DNA of 54,544 nucleotides from JAYFQF01 sp034927285 (GTDB lineage Bacteria; Bacillota; Peptococcia; DRI-13; UBA5745): positions 1-54,544 of the forward strand of contig JAYFQF010000003.1 of NCBI GenBank assembly GCA_034927285.1, read 5' to 3'. Under the pieces are notes generated by a model, which did not search any database, had not been told where the DNA came from, and was given only the letters and a program-made list of their open reading frames with translations. This document shows positions 1 through 8,465 of the stretch, piece after piece. Position numbers and translations under genes: made by a program. The first letter of the stretch is position 1, and the number at the start of each line of letters is the position of its first letter.

Positions 1-36
1 CCCGCTCATTCATGCTAAGATGATGGTAATGGCTCA

Positions 37-1971
37 TTGCTTGGATATCCTCCCCATAGTTGTCGTCGCAAACACTATGGTATCGGATTCTTCGCTTTGA
101 GTCATTCTTTTTTTCTGTTGCACTTACATTGTAAATTCAAGGGCCTTTATCTGGCCAGCAGGCTGGTCACTAAACCCATCACCGCTTTGGTAAACAGTTT
201 AAAAAGCAGCGATCCCAACGAGCCCCTTACTTTAAAAAAGCTGGATATTGAGGAGATCGACGAACTGACGGTTTCCATCGAGAATATGAGCCGTTCCGTG
301 GCGGAATCCGCCTCCCGGATCTCCAAGATCATCTCCATGACCAAGATATCCCTGGGCGTCTTTGAGATAAACCCCGGCAGTGATTACGTATTTTGCAGCG
401 CTACTCTTTTTCCAATCCTGGGCTGGAAAATCTCCACGGGAAAAGAAAGCCAGTATGTGCCTAAGGAAGAGTTCGACCGGGAAATGCGGTATCTGACGGA
501 GCATCTTCTGGAACCCGAGGAGGATCTGATCTTTAAACTGATCCGGGACGATCAGCCCTGCTGGATACGGCTGACCCTGCGGACCGAGGAAGACGGCACA
601 ATTCTGGGGGCGATGTCGGACATCACCAAGGATATGCTGATCAAACAAAAAATCGAATACGAACGGGACTACGATCTTTTAACCAACCTGTATAACCGGC
701 GGGCTTTCCACGAAAAAGTGAAAAAACTTTTCCAGCGCCGGGATCTGGAAACCGCCGCCATGGTTATGTGGGATCTGGATAATTTAAAGTACATCAACGA
801 TACTTACGGCCATGACTGCGGCGACTGGTACATCCGCGCCCTTTCCGAGTGTCTGGAGAGCTTTCGCAATTACCGGTCCATCGTGGCAAGACGTTCCGGT
901 GATGAATTCTATACCTTTCTTTACGGCTATTCCTCTAAGGAAGAGATCCGGCGGATCATCGGAGAGGTCTGGCAGGTCCTCCAGAAACGCACCCTGCTTT
1001 TACCGGACGGCACCAAGTGCCGGATCCGGGCCTCCGGGGGTATCGCCTGGTACCCCAACGATACCCTGGACCGGGAAGAGTTGATTCGTTACGCGGATTT
1101 TGCCATGTATCAAAGTAAGCGGACCATGAAAGGGTCTTTGCAGGAGTTTGACCTGAAAACCTATCAGGAAAACGAACTGCTCCTGAATAAACCGGAGTTT
1201 TTAAACCAATGGATCGAAAAAAAGCTGCTGGGCTTTGCTTTCCAGCCCATTTATGACGCGGCGGCGGGCCGGGTTTACGGCTATGAAATGCTGTTGCGCT
1301 CCCAGGCGGAAGGGATCGGCTCATTCCAGGATATCCTGCGGATGGCCCAGGCCCATTACCAGCTTTACCAAATCGAACGGATATGCTGGTTCCAGGGGAT
1401 GGCGGCCTTCACGGACCTGATGAAAAAGGGGCGGATCGGCCGGGAGCAGTATGTATTTTTGAATTCCCTGGACAATCAGCTTTTATCGGCCCAGGACCTC
1501 CAGGAATTTGCCCGGGAGTTTGAACCTTATCTGAACCGTCTGGTGCTGGAGATCCAGGATGAGGAGCCGGGGAACGGGAATAAGGATCATCTTCGGCAAA
1601 AGATCGGGATCATCAGGGACTGGGGCGGCCTTTTGGCCATAGGCGGCTATGGAACCGGCGGCAGCCAGGGCGCCCTGATTTTACTGTCTCCGGATTTGGT
1701 GAAGCTGGACCAGTCTGTGGTCCGGGATATCGACAAAGACGGTAACCGGCAGAAGACTCTGGAAGCCTTGCTGGACTACGCCCGCCTTTGTCGCATTAAA
1801 GTGCTGGCCGAAGGGGTGGAAACGGAAAGCGAAATGCGCTTCCTGGTTCAGTCCGGCGTAGATTATCTGCAAGGCGATTATATCGGAAGGCCTGACTATG
1901 AGGCGGTGCCCGTATCTGCGGCGGTGGCGGCGGGGATTGCGGAAGCTTACGGAAAAAGGAAAGGGAAATAA
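37..1971 (+). CDS. HAMP-PAS-GGDEF-EAL cyclic-di-GMP signalling protein, 5' end uncertain
   Basis: The visible protein starts with the tail of a membrane segment and a HAMP-like linker (residues ~40-90), then a PAS-like domain (~100-205), a GGDEF domain with the variant signature SGDEF (~290) and a C-terminal EAL domain (~400-635). GGDEF domains make cyclic-di-GMP and EAL domains degrade it. The EAL domain keeps the leading Glu (E-M-L) and AEGVET, but the metal-binding DDFG motif reads GGYG, so hydrolysis is doubtful. No RxxD inhibitory site precedes SGDEF. The TTG at 37 is only the first start after an in-frame TAA at 16-18. Frame 2 upstream (nt 32-79) is hydrophobic, so the true N-terminal sensor region may lie left of the window across a frameshift near nt 75. 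Domain calls are confident; the start is not. Confidence 0.8.
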   Translation: MLGYPPHSCRRKHYGIGFFALSHSFFLLHLHCKFKGLYLASRLVTKPITALVNSLKSSDPNEPLTLKKLDIEEIDELTVSIENMSRSVAESASRISKIISMTKISLGVFEINPGSDYVFCSATLFPILGWKISTGKESQYVPKEEFDREMRYLTEHLLEPEEDLIFKLIRDDQPCWIRLTLRTEEDGTILGAMSDITKDMLIKQKIEYERDYDLLTNLYNRRAFHEKVKKLFQRRDLETAAMVMWDLDNLKYINDTYGHDCGDWYIRALSECLESFRNYRSIVARRSGDEFYTFLYGYSSKEEIRRIIGEVWQVLQKRTLLLPDGTKCRIRASGGIAWYPNDTLDREELIRYADFAMYQSKRTMKGSLQEFDLKTYQENELLLNKPEFLNQWIEKKLLGFAFQPIYDAAAGRVYGYEMLLRSQAEGIGSFQDILRMAQAHYQLYQIERICWFQGMAAFTDLMKKGRIGREQYVFLNSLDNQLLSAQDLQEFAREFEPYLNRLVLEIQDEEPGNGNKDHLRQKIGIIRDWGGLLAIGGYGTGGSQGALILLSPDLVKLDQSVVRDIDKDGNRQKTLEALLDYARLCRIKVLAEGVETESEMRFLVQSGVDYLQGDYIGRPDYEAVPVSAAVAAGIAEAYGKRKGK

Positions 1972-2368
1972 TCTTCCTTTCCGACGGCCATTTCTTAAAA
2001 ATTTTTTTAGACTGCAATTACATTCTGAAAACTGTCAGAAAATCTAGTCTTGCCGGCTCTATCAATTGATGAAGTATTCAACTTATGGTAAAAAAAGAAA
2101 TGACCGCCCAGCACGGCGGTCATTTCTTGAGAATATTTTTTTCAGGAAAGGCTAACCGTCCAAGATTATCCTCTGGGCTATATTTTATACTATTTAAGCT
2201 GCTTATCAAGTATCTGAAGCCGCATAAAAATATTTCATTGTGTTTTCGTAAAGAGAGAAAAAATCTCAGATAAAAGCATGATTAAAAAAATAATATGGAC
2301 AAAAACTGGGAACAATCTAGGTATTGATGTTTGTTCCAAATGAAAATGGCAAACGAGGGGGTGATAAT
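1972..2368. other. AT-rich intergenic stretch
   Basis: This stretch has no supported gene. It holds one strong hairpin (2097-2126, listed separately) and is clearly more AT-rich than the genes on either side. The same AT-rich character continues into the first ~160 bases of the broken yyaL-like gene that follows, so it may be part of one compositionally distinct segment ending near 2530-2550. Confidence 0.5.
2091..2137 (+). terminator. Intrinsic terminator, probably bidirectional
   Basis: A perfect 12-bp inverted repeat, GAAATGACCGCC (2097-2108) and GGCGGTCATTTC (2115-2126), encloses a 6-base loop. An A-run precedes it and a T-rich run ending TTTTTTT follows it, so it could end transcription in both directions. 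It lies about 125 bases past the GGDEF-EAL stop. Confidence 0.75.
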
Positions 2369-2530
2369 ATGACCAAAAATAGCAAACCCAATAGATTACT
2401 CCAAGAGAAATCCCCATACTTATTACAACATGCGTATAATCCGGTAGATTGGTTCCCTTGGGGTAGCGAAGCCTTTGATAAGGCCAAGCGAGAAGACAAA
2501 CCAGTTTTTTTATCTATTGGGTATAGCTGA
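2369..2530 (+). pseudogene. N-terminal fragment of a YyaL-type thioredoxin-domain protein
   Basis: This 53-codon fragment starts at an ATG preceded by GAGGGGGTGATAAT. It carries the family's N-terminal signature: a stretch like RLLQEKSPYLLQHAYNPVDW followed by KPVFLSIGYS. It stops at TGA (2528-2530), exactly where the family continues into the CxxC active site. That active site (CHWCH) appears at 2551 in another frame, after about 20 extra bases. The fragment is AT-rich whereas the downstream part is GC-rich. The natural reading is an inactivated gene or a recombination or assembly join at ~2530-2550. A sequencing error alone would not explain the change in composition. Confidence 0.75.
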
Positions 2531-2568
2531 CTTGGTTCGATTTAAGAGCCTGTCACTGGTGCCACCGG

Positions 2569-4641
2569 ATGGCGGAGGAATCCTTTGAGGATGAAACGGT
2601 GGCGGAACTGCTGAACCGGCATTTTATCCCGGTCAAGGTGGACCGGGAAGTAAGACCGGATGTGGATGAGATTTATATGTCCGTCTGTCAGATGGTGACG
2701 GGCCAGGGAGGCTGGCCCCTGACGATCATCATGACGCCGGAGCAGGAGCCGTTTTTTGCCGGGACCTATTTTCCCCGGGAGCGGCGTTTTGGCATGCCCG
2801 GTCTGACGGAAATCCTGGAAAAGGTTTCTTCCGCCTGGGAAAAAGACCGGGAAGCCTTAAAAGAAACCGGCCGCCGGATGGCGGCCCTCCTGGAAGAGCA
2901 GGGGCCGGCGCCGGCCTGGGGAACCGCCCAAGACCCCGAAAAAGAAAGCGGCTCCCAGTTTAAACGGCTGGAAAAAATGGCCCTGGACCAGTTGGAGCAA
3001 AGCTTTGACCGCCGTCACGGCGGCTTTGGTTCGGCGCCCAAATTCCCCAACCCTTCGGGGCTGCTGTACCTTCTTTATGAGAGTCATTTTTCCGGCAACG
3101 ATAAGGCCCTGCGTATGGCGGAAAAGACCCTGGATCAGATGTACCGGGGCGGCATTTTCGATCATGTGGGTTTTGGCTTTTGCCGTTATTCCACCGATGA
3201 GAAATGGCTGGTCCCCCATTTTGAAAAAATGCTCTATGACAACGCTCAGCTGGCCCTGACTTACAGCACTGCCTGGCAGATTACCGGAAAGCCCATCTAC
3301 CGGGAGGTGGCCCGAAAAACCCTGGATTATATGCTGAGGGAACTGTCGGCGGACTGCGGTGCGTTTTACTCGGCCCAGGACGCCGACAGTCAGGGCAGGG
3401 AAGGCGCTTTTTATGTCTTCACTCCCGGCGAGATGGAAGGAATTTTGGGAAAAGAGGAAGCCGATTATTTTAATCAATACTTCGACATTACCGAAAAAGG
3501 AAATTTTGAAGGCAGCAATATCCCCAATCTTATCGAAAATCAGGAGTTTGCCGATCCGGCACATGGGGCTTCCGCCGACGGGATCAACCACCGGGCCCAA
3601 TGGCTTTTGCAGCAGGCGTATACCTATCGCTTAAGCCGGATGGAGCTGAAGCTGGATCAAAAAATCCTCACGGCCTGGAACGCTTTGGCGGCCCTGGCCA
3701 TGGTGCGGGCTTACCGGTCCCTGGCCAGCGAGATTTATCTGAATGCCGCCGCCAACGTTCTGTCCTTTATCCGGCAGAGGCTCTGGGATAAAAAACAGGG
3801 GCTTTTTCTGGGCGGCGCTTACCCAAAAGAGCTGGGAATTCAGGAAGGAAATGCCGGAAGGGTTTCTGCCGAAGCCGGGAAAGAACCGGGAAAAACGGCA
3901 AATTCAGCTCCTGAATTTGTCCGCTTCGGCCCGGGGCTTTTGGAGGATTACAGCTATCTGATCTGGGCGGTGCTGGAGATGTATCAGGCTACCCTGGAGA
4001 TCCGCTGGCTGGCCTGGGCGGTGGAGCTTTGCCAAACCATGCAGAAAGAGTTCTGGGATAAGGAAAGCGGCGGGTTTTATATGACTGCCGCTTCCGGCGA
4101 AAGCCTGATCAGCCGGCCGAAACCCACTTTCGACGCGGTTATGCCCTCTGGCAACGCGGTGGCGGCCTACGACCTGTTATTACTGAGCCGGCTGACCGCC
4201 AGAACGGAGTATGACGAACTGCTGCAGCGGCAGCTGGATTTTCTGGCGGAAAAAGCCGCGGCTTATCCCGCCGGTCATCCCTTTGCTCTGCTGACCTTCT
4301 TATTGGCGGAGAGCCCGGCCCGGTCCCTGGTCTGTACCTTACCGGAGCCGGAAGGAGGCCGGACAGAACCCGATGACCGGCAGCGGCTGCAGGCTCTTTT
4401 AAACTACCGCTTTTTGCCGGATCTGGTGGTCCTGGCAAAAACCAGCATCAACGCCGAATTGCTGGGCCGTCTGGCGCCTTTCAGCCGGAACTATCCCCTG
4501 GAGAAGGGCCGGCCGGGTTTTTATCTTTGCCAAAACCGTTATTGCCAGGCCCCCTGCCACAGCATCCAGGAGCTGGCCCGGGAGCTGACCCCTCAGGAGG
4601 ACCGGGGAGGCGGGCCAAAAGGGACAGCAGAGGAAAAATAG
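2569..4641 (+). CDS. YyaL/DUF255-family protein, main body (N-terminus displaced)
   Basis: The 690-residue product covers the rest of the YyaL (DUF255, spermatogenesis-associated protein 20-like) family: the end of a thioredoxin-like fold (KVDREVRPDVDEIYM, GQGGWPL, PFFAGTYFP) followed by a large alpha/alpha-toroid, glycosidase-like region. Coding similarity actually begins at the CHWCH motif at 2551, in frame but upstream of the first ATG (2569); an in-frame TAG lies at 2524-2526. With the fragment at 2369-2530 the total length matches the usual ~680-750 residues. The biochemical role of the family is not settled. If translated from 2569, the protein lacks the CxxC pair and would probably be inactive. 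The hairpin at 4662 follows the stop closely. Confidence 0.75.
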   Translation: MAEESFEDETVAELLNRHFIPVKVDREVRPDVDEIYMSVCQMVTGQGGWPLTIIMTPEQEPFFAGTYFPRERRFGMPGLTEILEKVSSAWEKDREALKETGRRMAALLEEQGPAPAWGTAQDPEKESGSQFKRLEKMALDQLEQSFDRRHGGFGSAPKFPNPSGLLYLLYESHFSGNDKALRMAEKTLDQMYRGGIFDHVGFGFCRYSTDEKWLVPHFEKMLYDNAQLALTYSTAWQITGKPIYREVARKTLDYMLRELSADCGAFYSAQDADSQGREGAFYVFTPGEMEGILGKEEADYFNQYFDITEKGNFEGSNIPNLIENQEFADPAHGASADGINHRAQWLLQQAYTYRLSRMELKLDQKILTAWNALAALAMVRAYRSLASEIYLNAAANVLSFIRQRLWDKKQGLFLGGAYPKELGIQEGNAGRVSAEAGKEPGKTANSAPEFVRFGPGLLEDYSYLIWAVLEMYQATLEIRWLAWAVELCQTMQKEFWDKESGGFYMTAASGESLISRPKPTFDAVMPSGNAVAAYDLLLLSRLTARTEYDELLQRQLDFLAEKAAAYPAGHPFALLTFLLAESPARSLVCTLPEPEGGRTEPDDRQRLQALLNYRFLPDLVVLAKTSINAELLGRLAPFSRNYPLEKGRPGFYLCQNRYCQAPCHSIQELARELTPQEDRGGGPKGTAEEK

Positions 4642-4661
4642 AAAGGGTTTATCCGGAAAAT

Positions 4662-4727
4662 AGAAAAGCGGGAACCTCCCGGAACAGACAGGCCTGAGCC
4701 GAAGTCTGGGGAGGTTCCCGCTTTTCT
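4662..4727 (+). terminator. Long hairpin, probable terminator between convergent genes
   Basis: Perfect 19-bp arms, 4662-4680 and 4709-4727, with GCGGGAACCTCCC at the core, enclose a 28-base loop. AAAA and TTTT edges lie inside the arms. It sits 21 bases past the yyaL-like stop and faces the minus-strand aminotransferase gene, so it probably ends that plus-strand transcript. Confidence 0.65.
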
Positions 4728-5038
4728 GGCGTGGGAAAGCGCAGGTAAGGCATACCAGATGCCGGATAGACTGTTTCATACCGCGCATGCCATTTATAAT
4801 ACTGGGTATGCCGTACATATCGCGTGGGGCATACGCGTGTATCGTTATGCCGTGCATATGCAATCCGTGCATGCGCAGCCCTGGCTGAGCCAATAGATTT
4901 TTGAATGGACTCTGCATGGCCGGGTTCAGCCCCGGATGGGAAGCCGGAAGCCGCGGCAGATAAGCTAACAGGTTTCGGTGGCGGATGCGGCGGAGCGTTA
5001 CCCTTTGGTTCAGGCATCAGCCAACAGCCGGCTCCGGC
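4728..5038. other. Intergenic region with alternating purine-pyrimidine tracts
   Basis: I see no gene here. From about 4780 to 4880 the sequence is dominated by near-copies of ATGCCGTRCATAT and GTGCATGCGC, with uninterrupted alternating purine-pyrimidine tracts at 4829-4842 (14 bases), 4851-4862 and 4866-4877. Such tracts can adopt Z-DNA under negative supercoiling. The region lies downstream of both convergent genes, so a promoter role is unlikely. Confidence 0.45.
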
Positions 5039-6202
5039 CTAAGCCAGAGCCCGGCAAAAGGCCTGCCCCAGATCCGCGGCCTGGGATAATCCCAGCTTGT
5101 CCAGGGCTTTACCCAGGGCGGTCATCGTTTCCGTCATATCGTCTTCCCGGGCATTTTCGCCCATGTGGCCGATCCGGATCACCTGACCGGCCAGGCAGTC
5201 GAAGGAACCGGCCAGCATGATGTCGTGTTCCTCCAGCAGGGTGTCGAGAATAGCTTTGGCGGTAATCCCCGGAGGCACCTGAAAAACGGTGACGGTATCG
5301 GAAAAGCCGCTGCGCTGATACAGTGTGAGGCCGCCTTCCGTCAGAGCCCGGCGGCAGGCGGCGGCAATGCGATGGTGGCGGCCCAGGATATCCGGGTCCG
5401 CCAGAACATTATCCACGGCGGCGGCCAGGCCCAGAATATCGGTGATGGGCGGCGTATAGGGGAACCAGCGGTTTTTATCATAATCCTTAAAGGCCAGGAT
5501 GTTGGCGTAGAATGAAGCGATGGGGGCCTTGCGATTTTCCATGGCCGCCATGGCGCCGGCGCTGACGGAAAGCAGGGTCAGACCGACAGCTGCCGAAAGG
5601 GCCTTCTGAGAACCGCCGCAGAGAATGTCGATCTTAGCCTGATCCGCGTTCAGCGGGTTGCCGAACATGGCGGATACGGAATCCACCACGGTAAGGATAC
5701 CGAACTCATGAAGTAAAGGACAGATTTCTCCGATGGGGTTCAGCATACCGCTGGGGGTGTCGCAATGAACCACGGTAGCATATTTGAAGTCGCTGTCCTT
5801 TTCCAGGTAAGCCCGCAAAGCCGCGGGAGAGATGGCCTCCCGGTAGTCCGTGGTGTAAAGGACAGGCCGGCCGCCATAGAGCTTGACAAAATCCGCGAAG
5901 CCCCGGCCAAATACGCCGTTATCCAAAACCAGCACCCGGTCGCCGGGCTCGGTCAGGGAAGCGCAGGCCGCTTCAAGGCCCAGGATGCCTTCGCCGCTTA
6001 AAATATAAACTTGGCCCGAAGAACGCCAGATGCCGGCCAGCTTGGCGCAGAGCTCCCGATAGAAATCGAAGAAGGCCGGGTCCAGATCGGGATTGGTGCA
6101 GACAAGGCCCATGGCCTGCCGTACGTTTTCCCGGATCTGGGTAGGTCCGGGGGTCATGATTTTCGGGACGGTCATGAAACAATGATTGGGGAACAGGCTC
6201 AT
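5039..6202 (-). CDS. Class V (alanine-glyoxylate/serine-pyruvate type) aminotransferase
   Basis: The 387-residue PLP enzyme has the fold-type I pattern of the alanine-glyoxylate / serine-pyruvate / ureidoglycine-glyoxylate aminotransferase family. N-terminal IMTPGPTQIRENV is the family's typical opening, VVDSVSAMFG holds the Asp that contacts the pyridine nitrogen, and GGSQKALSAAVG contains the Schiff-base lysine. Length is normal. The start is well placed: AGAAGGAGA lies five bases upstream of ATG 6202. The actual amino donor cannot be read from sequence. An ECF S-component gene is the next gene upstream on the same strand with a 115-base gap, so the two may be cotranscribed. No other pathway gene is nearby. 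Confidence 0.85.
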   Translation of the reverse strand: MSLFPNHCFMTVPKIMTPGPTQIRENVRQAMGLVCTNPDLDPAFFDFYRELCAKLAGIWRSSGQVYILSGEGILGLEAACASLTEPGDRVLVLDNGVFGRGFADFVKLYGGRPVLYTTDYREAISPAALRAYLEKDSDFKYATVVHCDTPSGMLNPIGEICPLLHEFGILTVVDSVSAMFGNPLNADQAKIDILCGGSQKALSAAVGLTLLSVSAGAMAAMENRKAPIASFYANILAFKDYDKNRWFPYTPPITDILGLAAAVDNVLADPDILGRHHRIAAACRRALTEGGLTLYQRSGFSDTVTVFQVPPGITAKAILDTLLEEHDIMLAGSFDCLAGQVIRIGHMGENAREDDMTETMTALGKALDKLGLSQAADLGQAFCRALA

Positions 6203-6317
6203 AGGTATCTCCTTCTAAATGTGGACTGATGAATGTCGGTTTAAATGATGGCTGATGGATCATGGCTGACCGGCCGGCTGAACGCCGCAGTCCTTTAGTT
6301 TTACTGGCCCGGCAGGA

Positions 6318-6851
6318 TCAGCGGCGGATAATATGTTTCAGTTTATAAGCCAGGGGTACCGCCGGTACGGCTGCCGCTACGATCTGCAGCACATTGCCGG
6401 GAATAGAAGTGGCTGGGACAATCCAATTGCCGTAAAGCAGGCCCTCGGCCGCATAATAACCGGCGATTTTTATGATCAGGGCCAAGATCAGGGAGGCCAA
6501 AAGAAGGCTCAGCTTGTTTTCCCGATTATGTTCGGCCACAAAACCCACGGCATAACCGATAAGGCCGCAGATAACGAAGGTAAAAGGCGCCCAAAGGGTC
6601 CAGCCGGAGATGAGATCGAAAAGCCCCATGCCGAAAGCGCCGGCCACAAAGCCGGTCTTGCGGCCGTAAAGGACGGCAAAGATAAAAAGCGGCAGATTGC
6701 CCAAATGAATCAATCCGCCGTTGGGGGCAAAAGGCAGACGGATATTAATAAACATCGTAGCGGAAAAGACCAGGGCAATGGAAAGCCCGTTAACCACTAA
6801 AGTATGGACGGTGTTTTGGGAGGCGCTTCCGCTGCCGACATGAGTATTCAT
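6318..6851 (-). CDS. ECF-transporter substrate-binding (S) component
   Basis: The ~177-residue hydrophobic protein has about five to six membrane segments and the S-component pattern: APNGGLIHLGNLPLFIFA, then a Gly-rich stretch GFVAGAFGMGLFDLISG. It resembles the DUF1393 / HmpT-like group, which capture a vitamin or precursor and dock on a shared EcfA-A'-T module. No ECF ATPase or T gene is in the window, so it must use one encoded elsewhere. I place the start at ATG 6851 because AAAGGAAC sits at normal distance from it; an in-frame ATG at 6869 has no such site. The neighbouring PLP-dependent aminotransferase makes a B6-type or amino-acid-related ligand conceivable, but that is a guess. Confidence 0.75.
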   Translation of the reverse strand: MNTHVGSGSASQNTVHTLVVNGLSIALVFSATMFINIRLPFAPNGGLIHLGNLPLFIFAVLYGRKTGFVAGAFGMGLFDLISGWTLWAPFTFVICGLIGYAVGFVAEHNRENKLSLLLASLILALIIKIAGYYAAEGLLYGNWIVPATSIPGNVLQIVAAAVPAVPLAYKLKHIIRR

Positions 6852-7079
6852 GGGATCAGTTCCTTTCATGGGTAGTTTTGACCGCGCGCCGGACTGTTAT
6901 TAGTGTAACGTCAATGTGGATATATGAAAATGGACAAAAAGGTAAATTTTGATATGGACAGATTAATGGAAGCGGCAGTGGGGCCGGCAGGGAAAAAAAC
7001 GATAAAATAAGCGTATAACGGCAGATTTACAAGCTTTTTTAAGAAATCGGAAATTTTTGTAAACATCGGAATGGAACAC

Positions 7080-7107
7080 TTGCAGTCTGTTTTGGATATG
7101 ATATAAT
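7080..7107 (+). promoter_or_regulatory. Sigma-A promoter of smpB-ssrA region
   Basis: TTGCAG (7080-7085) and TATAAT (7102-7107) are separated by 16 bases, and the -10 carries an upstream TG (TGATATAAT, extended -10). It reads towards smpB with a leader of roughly 150 bases. Confidence 0.7.
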
Positions 7108-7129
7108 GAGCAAAGCGAAATATTTCATC
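7099..7129 (+). repeat. Copy of the TGATATAAT...ATTTCATCA palindromic element
   Basis: The sequence runs TGATATAATGAGCAAAGCG and then AAATATTTCATCA. The arms TGATATAAT and ATTTCATCA pair in 7 of 9 positions. Near-identical copies lie at 53058-53092 and 53158-53192 in the opposite orientation, with a partial third at 52987-53000. Here the element contains the -10 of the smpB promoter. Confidence 0.6.
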
Positions 7130-7269
7130 ACGCTTGATCTGCTCTGCGGGCCGCCGCTCCTTTTGGCCGGCCTGCCGGACAGCGGTATGGCAAGCGGCAG
7201 ATGATCAAATTCGCCGGGCTCATTTGATGGTAAATGGGCGGGAAAAGTCCGGGAGAGGAGAGAAAATGC

Positions 7270-7731
7270 GTGGCTGAGGAAAAGATTAAGGTCATTGCCG
7301 ATAATCGCAAAGCCCGCTTTGACTACTTTATCCTGGAAACTTACGAAGCCGGCATCGAATTGACCGGCACCGAGGTAAAATCTCTGCGGGCGGGACGGAT
7401 AAACTTAAAAGACAGTTACGCCCAGGTAGTTGACGGCCAGTTGTTTCTGGAGGGCGTCCATATCAGCCCTTATGAACAGGGAAACCGTTACAATGTGGAT
7501 CCGCTGAGAAAAAGAAGGCTTTTGATGCACAAAAGGGAGATTTTGAAGCTTTTCGGGCAGGTAAAGCAGGAGGGCCTGACTTTGGTCCCCTTGAAGTTTT
7601 ATTTTGCCCGTGGTAAAGTCAAAGTGGAACTGGCCTTGTGCAAAGGCAAAAAGCTTTACGACAAGCGGGACAGCGCGGCGGAAAAGGACGCCAGGCGCGA
7701 GATCCAGCGGGCCTTCCGGGGCCGCGGCTGA
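7270..7731 (+). CDS. smpB: SmpB, tmRNA-binding protein
   Basis: SmpB binds the tRNA-like end of tmRNA and brings it to stalled ribosomes for trans-translation. The ~153-residue product has the full family pattern: NRKARFDYFILETYEAGIEL, GTEVKSLRAGRINLKDSYA, then HISPYEQGN, and a basic tail KGKKLYDKRD. I place the start at GTG 7270, with GGGAGAGGAG just upstream and the usual AEEKIKVIADNRKA opening. The in-frame ATG at 7234 would add a non-conserved extension running through that ribosome binding site. The tmRNA gene follows 56 bases downstream, the common Firmicutes order. Confidence 0.97.
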   Translation: MAEEKIKVIADNRKARFDYFILETYEAGIELTGTEVKSLRAGRINLKDSYAQVVDGQLFLEGVHISPYEQGNRYNVDPLRKRRLLMHKREILKLFGQVKQEGLTLVPLKFYFARGKVKVELALCKGKKLYDKRDSAAEKDARREIQRAFRGRG

Positions 7732-7787
7732 TCCTTGAATTTTGTTAATTCCATATAGCAGTGAACTATTCGACTGCAACGCATAAA

Positions 7788-8135
7788 GGGGATGTACTGG
7801 TTTCGACGGGGGATGCGGTGGCAGAAGAAGCGAGCCGGGTTGGCGCCAGCCCGTTAAAAAGGTGCAAAAGCATAATTGCTAACAAAAACTTACAATTCGC
7901 TGCTTAATTAGCAGCTGACTCCTTATCCTCTGGGCCTGCGGTGAGGAATAGGGAGACGATTAGCAGGCTACCTTAAGCCCAGCTTCCCGTAAGCTTAAGG
8001 GAAATTCACGGGAATAGCCGAGCCGTATCCTGTTTGTGGGAGCCGGCAAGGCGAAGTTTAATACACAGACTACGCTCGTAGATGCTTCTGTGGCTGCTCT
8101 TTCGGACAGGGGTTCGATTCCCCTCATCTCCACCA
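7788..8135 (+). ncRNA. ssrA: tmRNA (SsrA)
   Basis: The 5' end GGGGATGTACTGGTTTCGAC and the 3' end GGTTCGATTCCCCTCATCTC plus CACCA form the tRNA-like acceptor and T arm; GGGGATG pairs with CATCTCC. CCA is encoded. The internal reading frame ends GCT GCT TAA around 7900-7910. The frame GCT AAC AAA AAC TTA CAA TTC GCT GCT TAA gives a tag ending ANKNLQFAA, with the usual hydrophobic-Ala-Ala degron end. The resume codon is inferred, not proven. It lies directly downstream of smpB, and a terminator hairpin follows. Confidence 0.95.
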
Positions 8136-8166
8136 AAATTTGTCCGAAAACACGTTTTCGGTTAAA

Positions 8167-8216
8167 GAAAAACGTTGACAGATCAGGCTTTTTGCCTGTT
8201 TTGCCAACGTTTTTTT
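8167..8216 (+). terminator. Terminator of ssrA
   Basis: Outer arms AAAAACGTTG (8168-8177) and CAACGTTTTT, plus an inner CAGGC/GCCTG pair, form a long hairpin that ends in TTTTTTT. It starts 32 bases past the tmRNA 3' end. Confidence 0.85.
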
Positions 8217-8318
8217 ATGCATGTTTCTCGATTTTTACCAATCCGGTTCGTCAATCCCTTTCCATACTGCCCGTTCAGAGTCTTTTTCTATAGGCGTTCT
8301 TTCCTGCCGGCGTTTTAC

Positions 8319-8347
8319 TTGCCGATTTGTTCCGTATATCTTATACT
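8319..8347 (+). promoter_or_regulatory. Candidate sigma-A promoter for the FMN-reductase/LUD pair
   Basis: TTGCCG (8319-8324), a 17-base spacer and TATACT (8342-8347) lie about 120 bases upstream of the start at 8466. The leader between them contains two copies of ACCGCCACGGG (about 8393-8425) that I cannot explain. Confidence 0.5.
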
Positions 8348-8465
8348 GAATATAGTCGGTTGCGCGGCAAATGCACGGAAGACCGCGATTTTTACCGCCA
8401 CGGGCAAAACTTACCGCCACGGGGAAAAGCGGAATATGCGGAATATATTGAAAGGATGGTCTGTG

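Larger units (their letters stand above)
6852..7269. other. Divergent intergenic region between the ECF S gene and smpB
   Basis: This 418-base stretch has no supported gene. On the plus strand it carries the smpB promoter and the palindromic element at 7099-7129. On the minus strand I find no riboswitch consensus and no convincing -35/-10 pair for the ECF gene. Confidence 0.5.

Noticed and set aside
6852..7079. Riboswitch (preQ1/TPP/FMN type) for the ECF S gene
   Set aside because: No recognised consensus on the minus strand.
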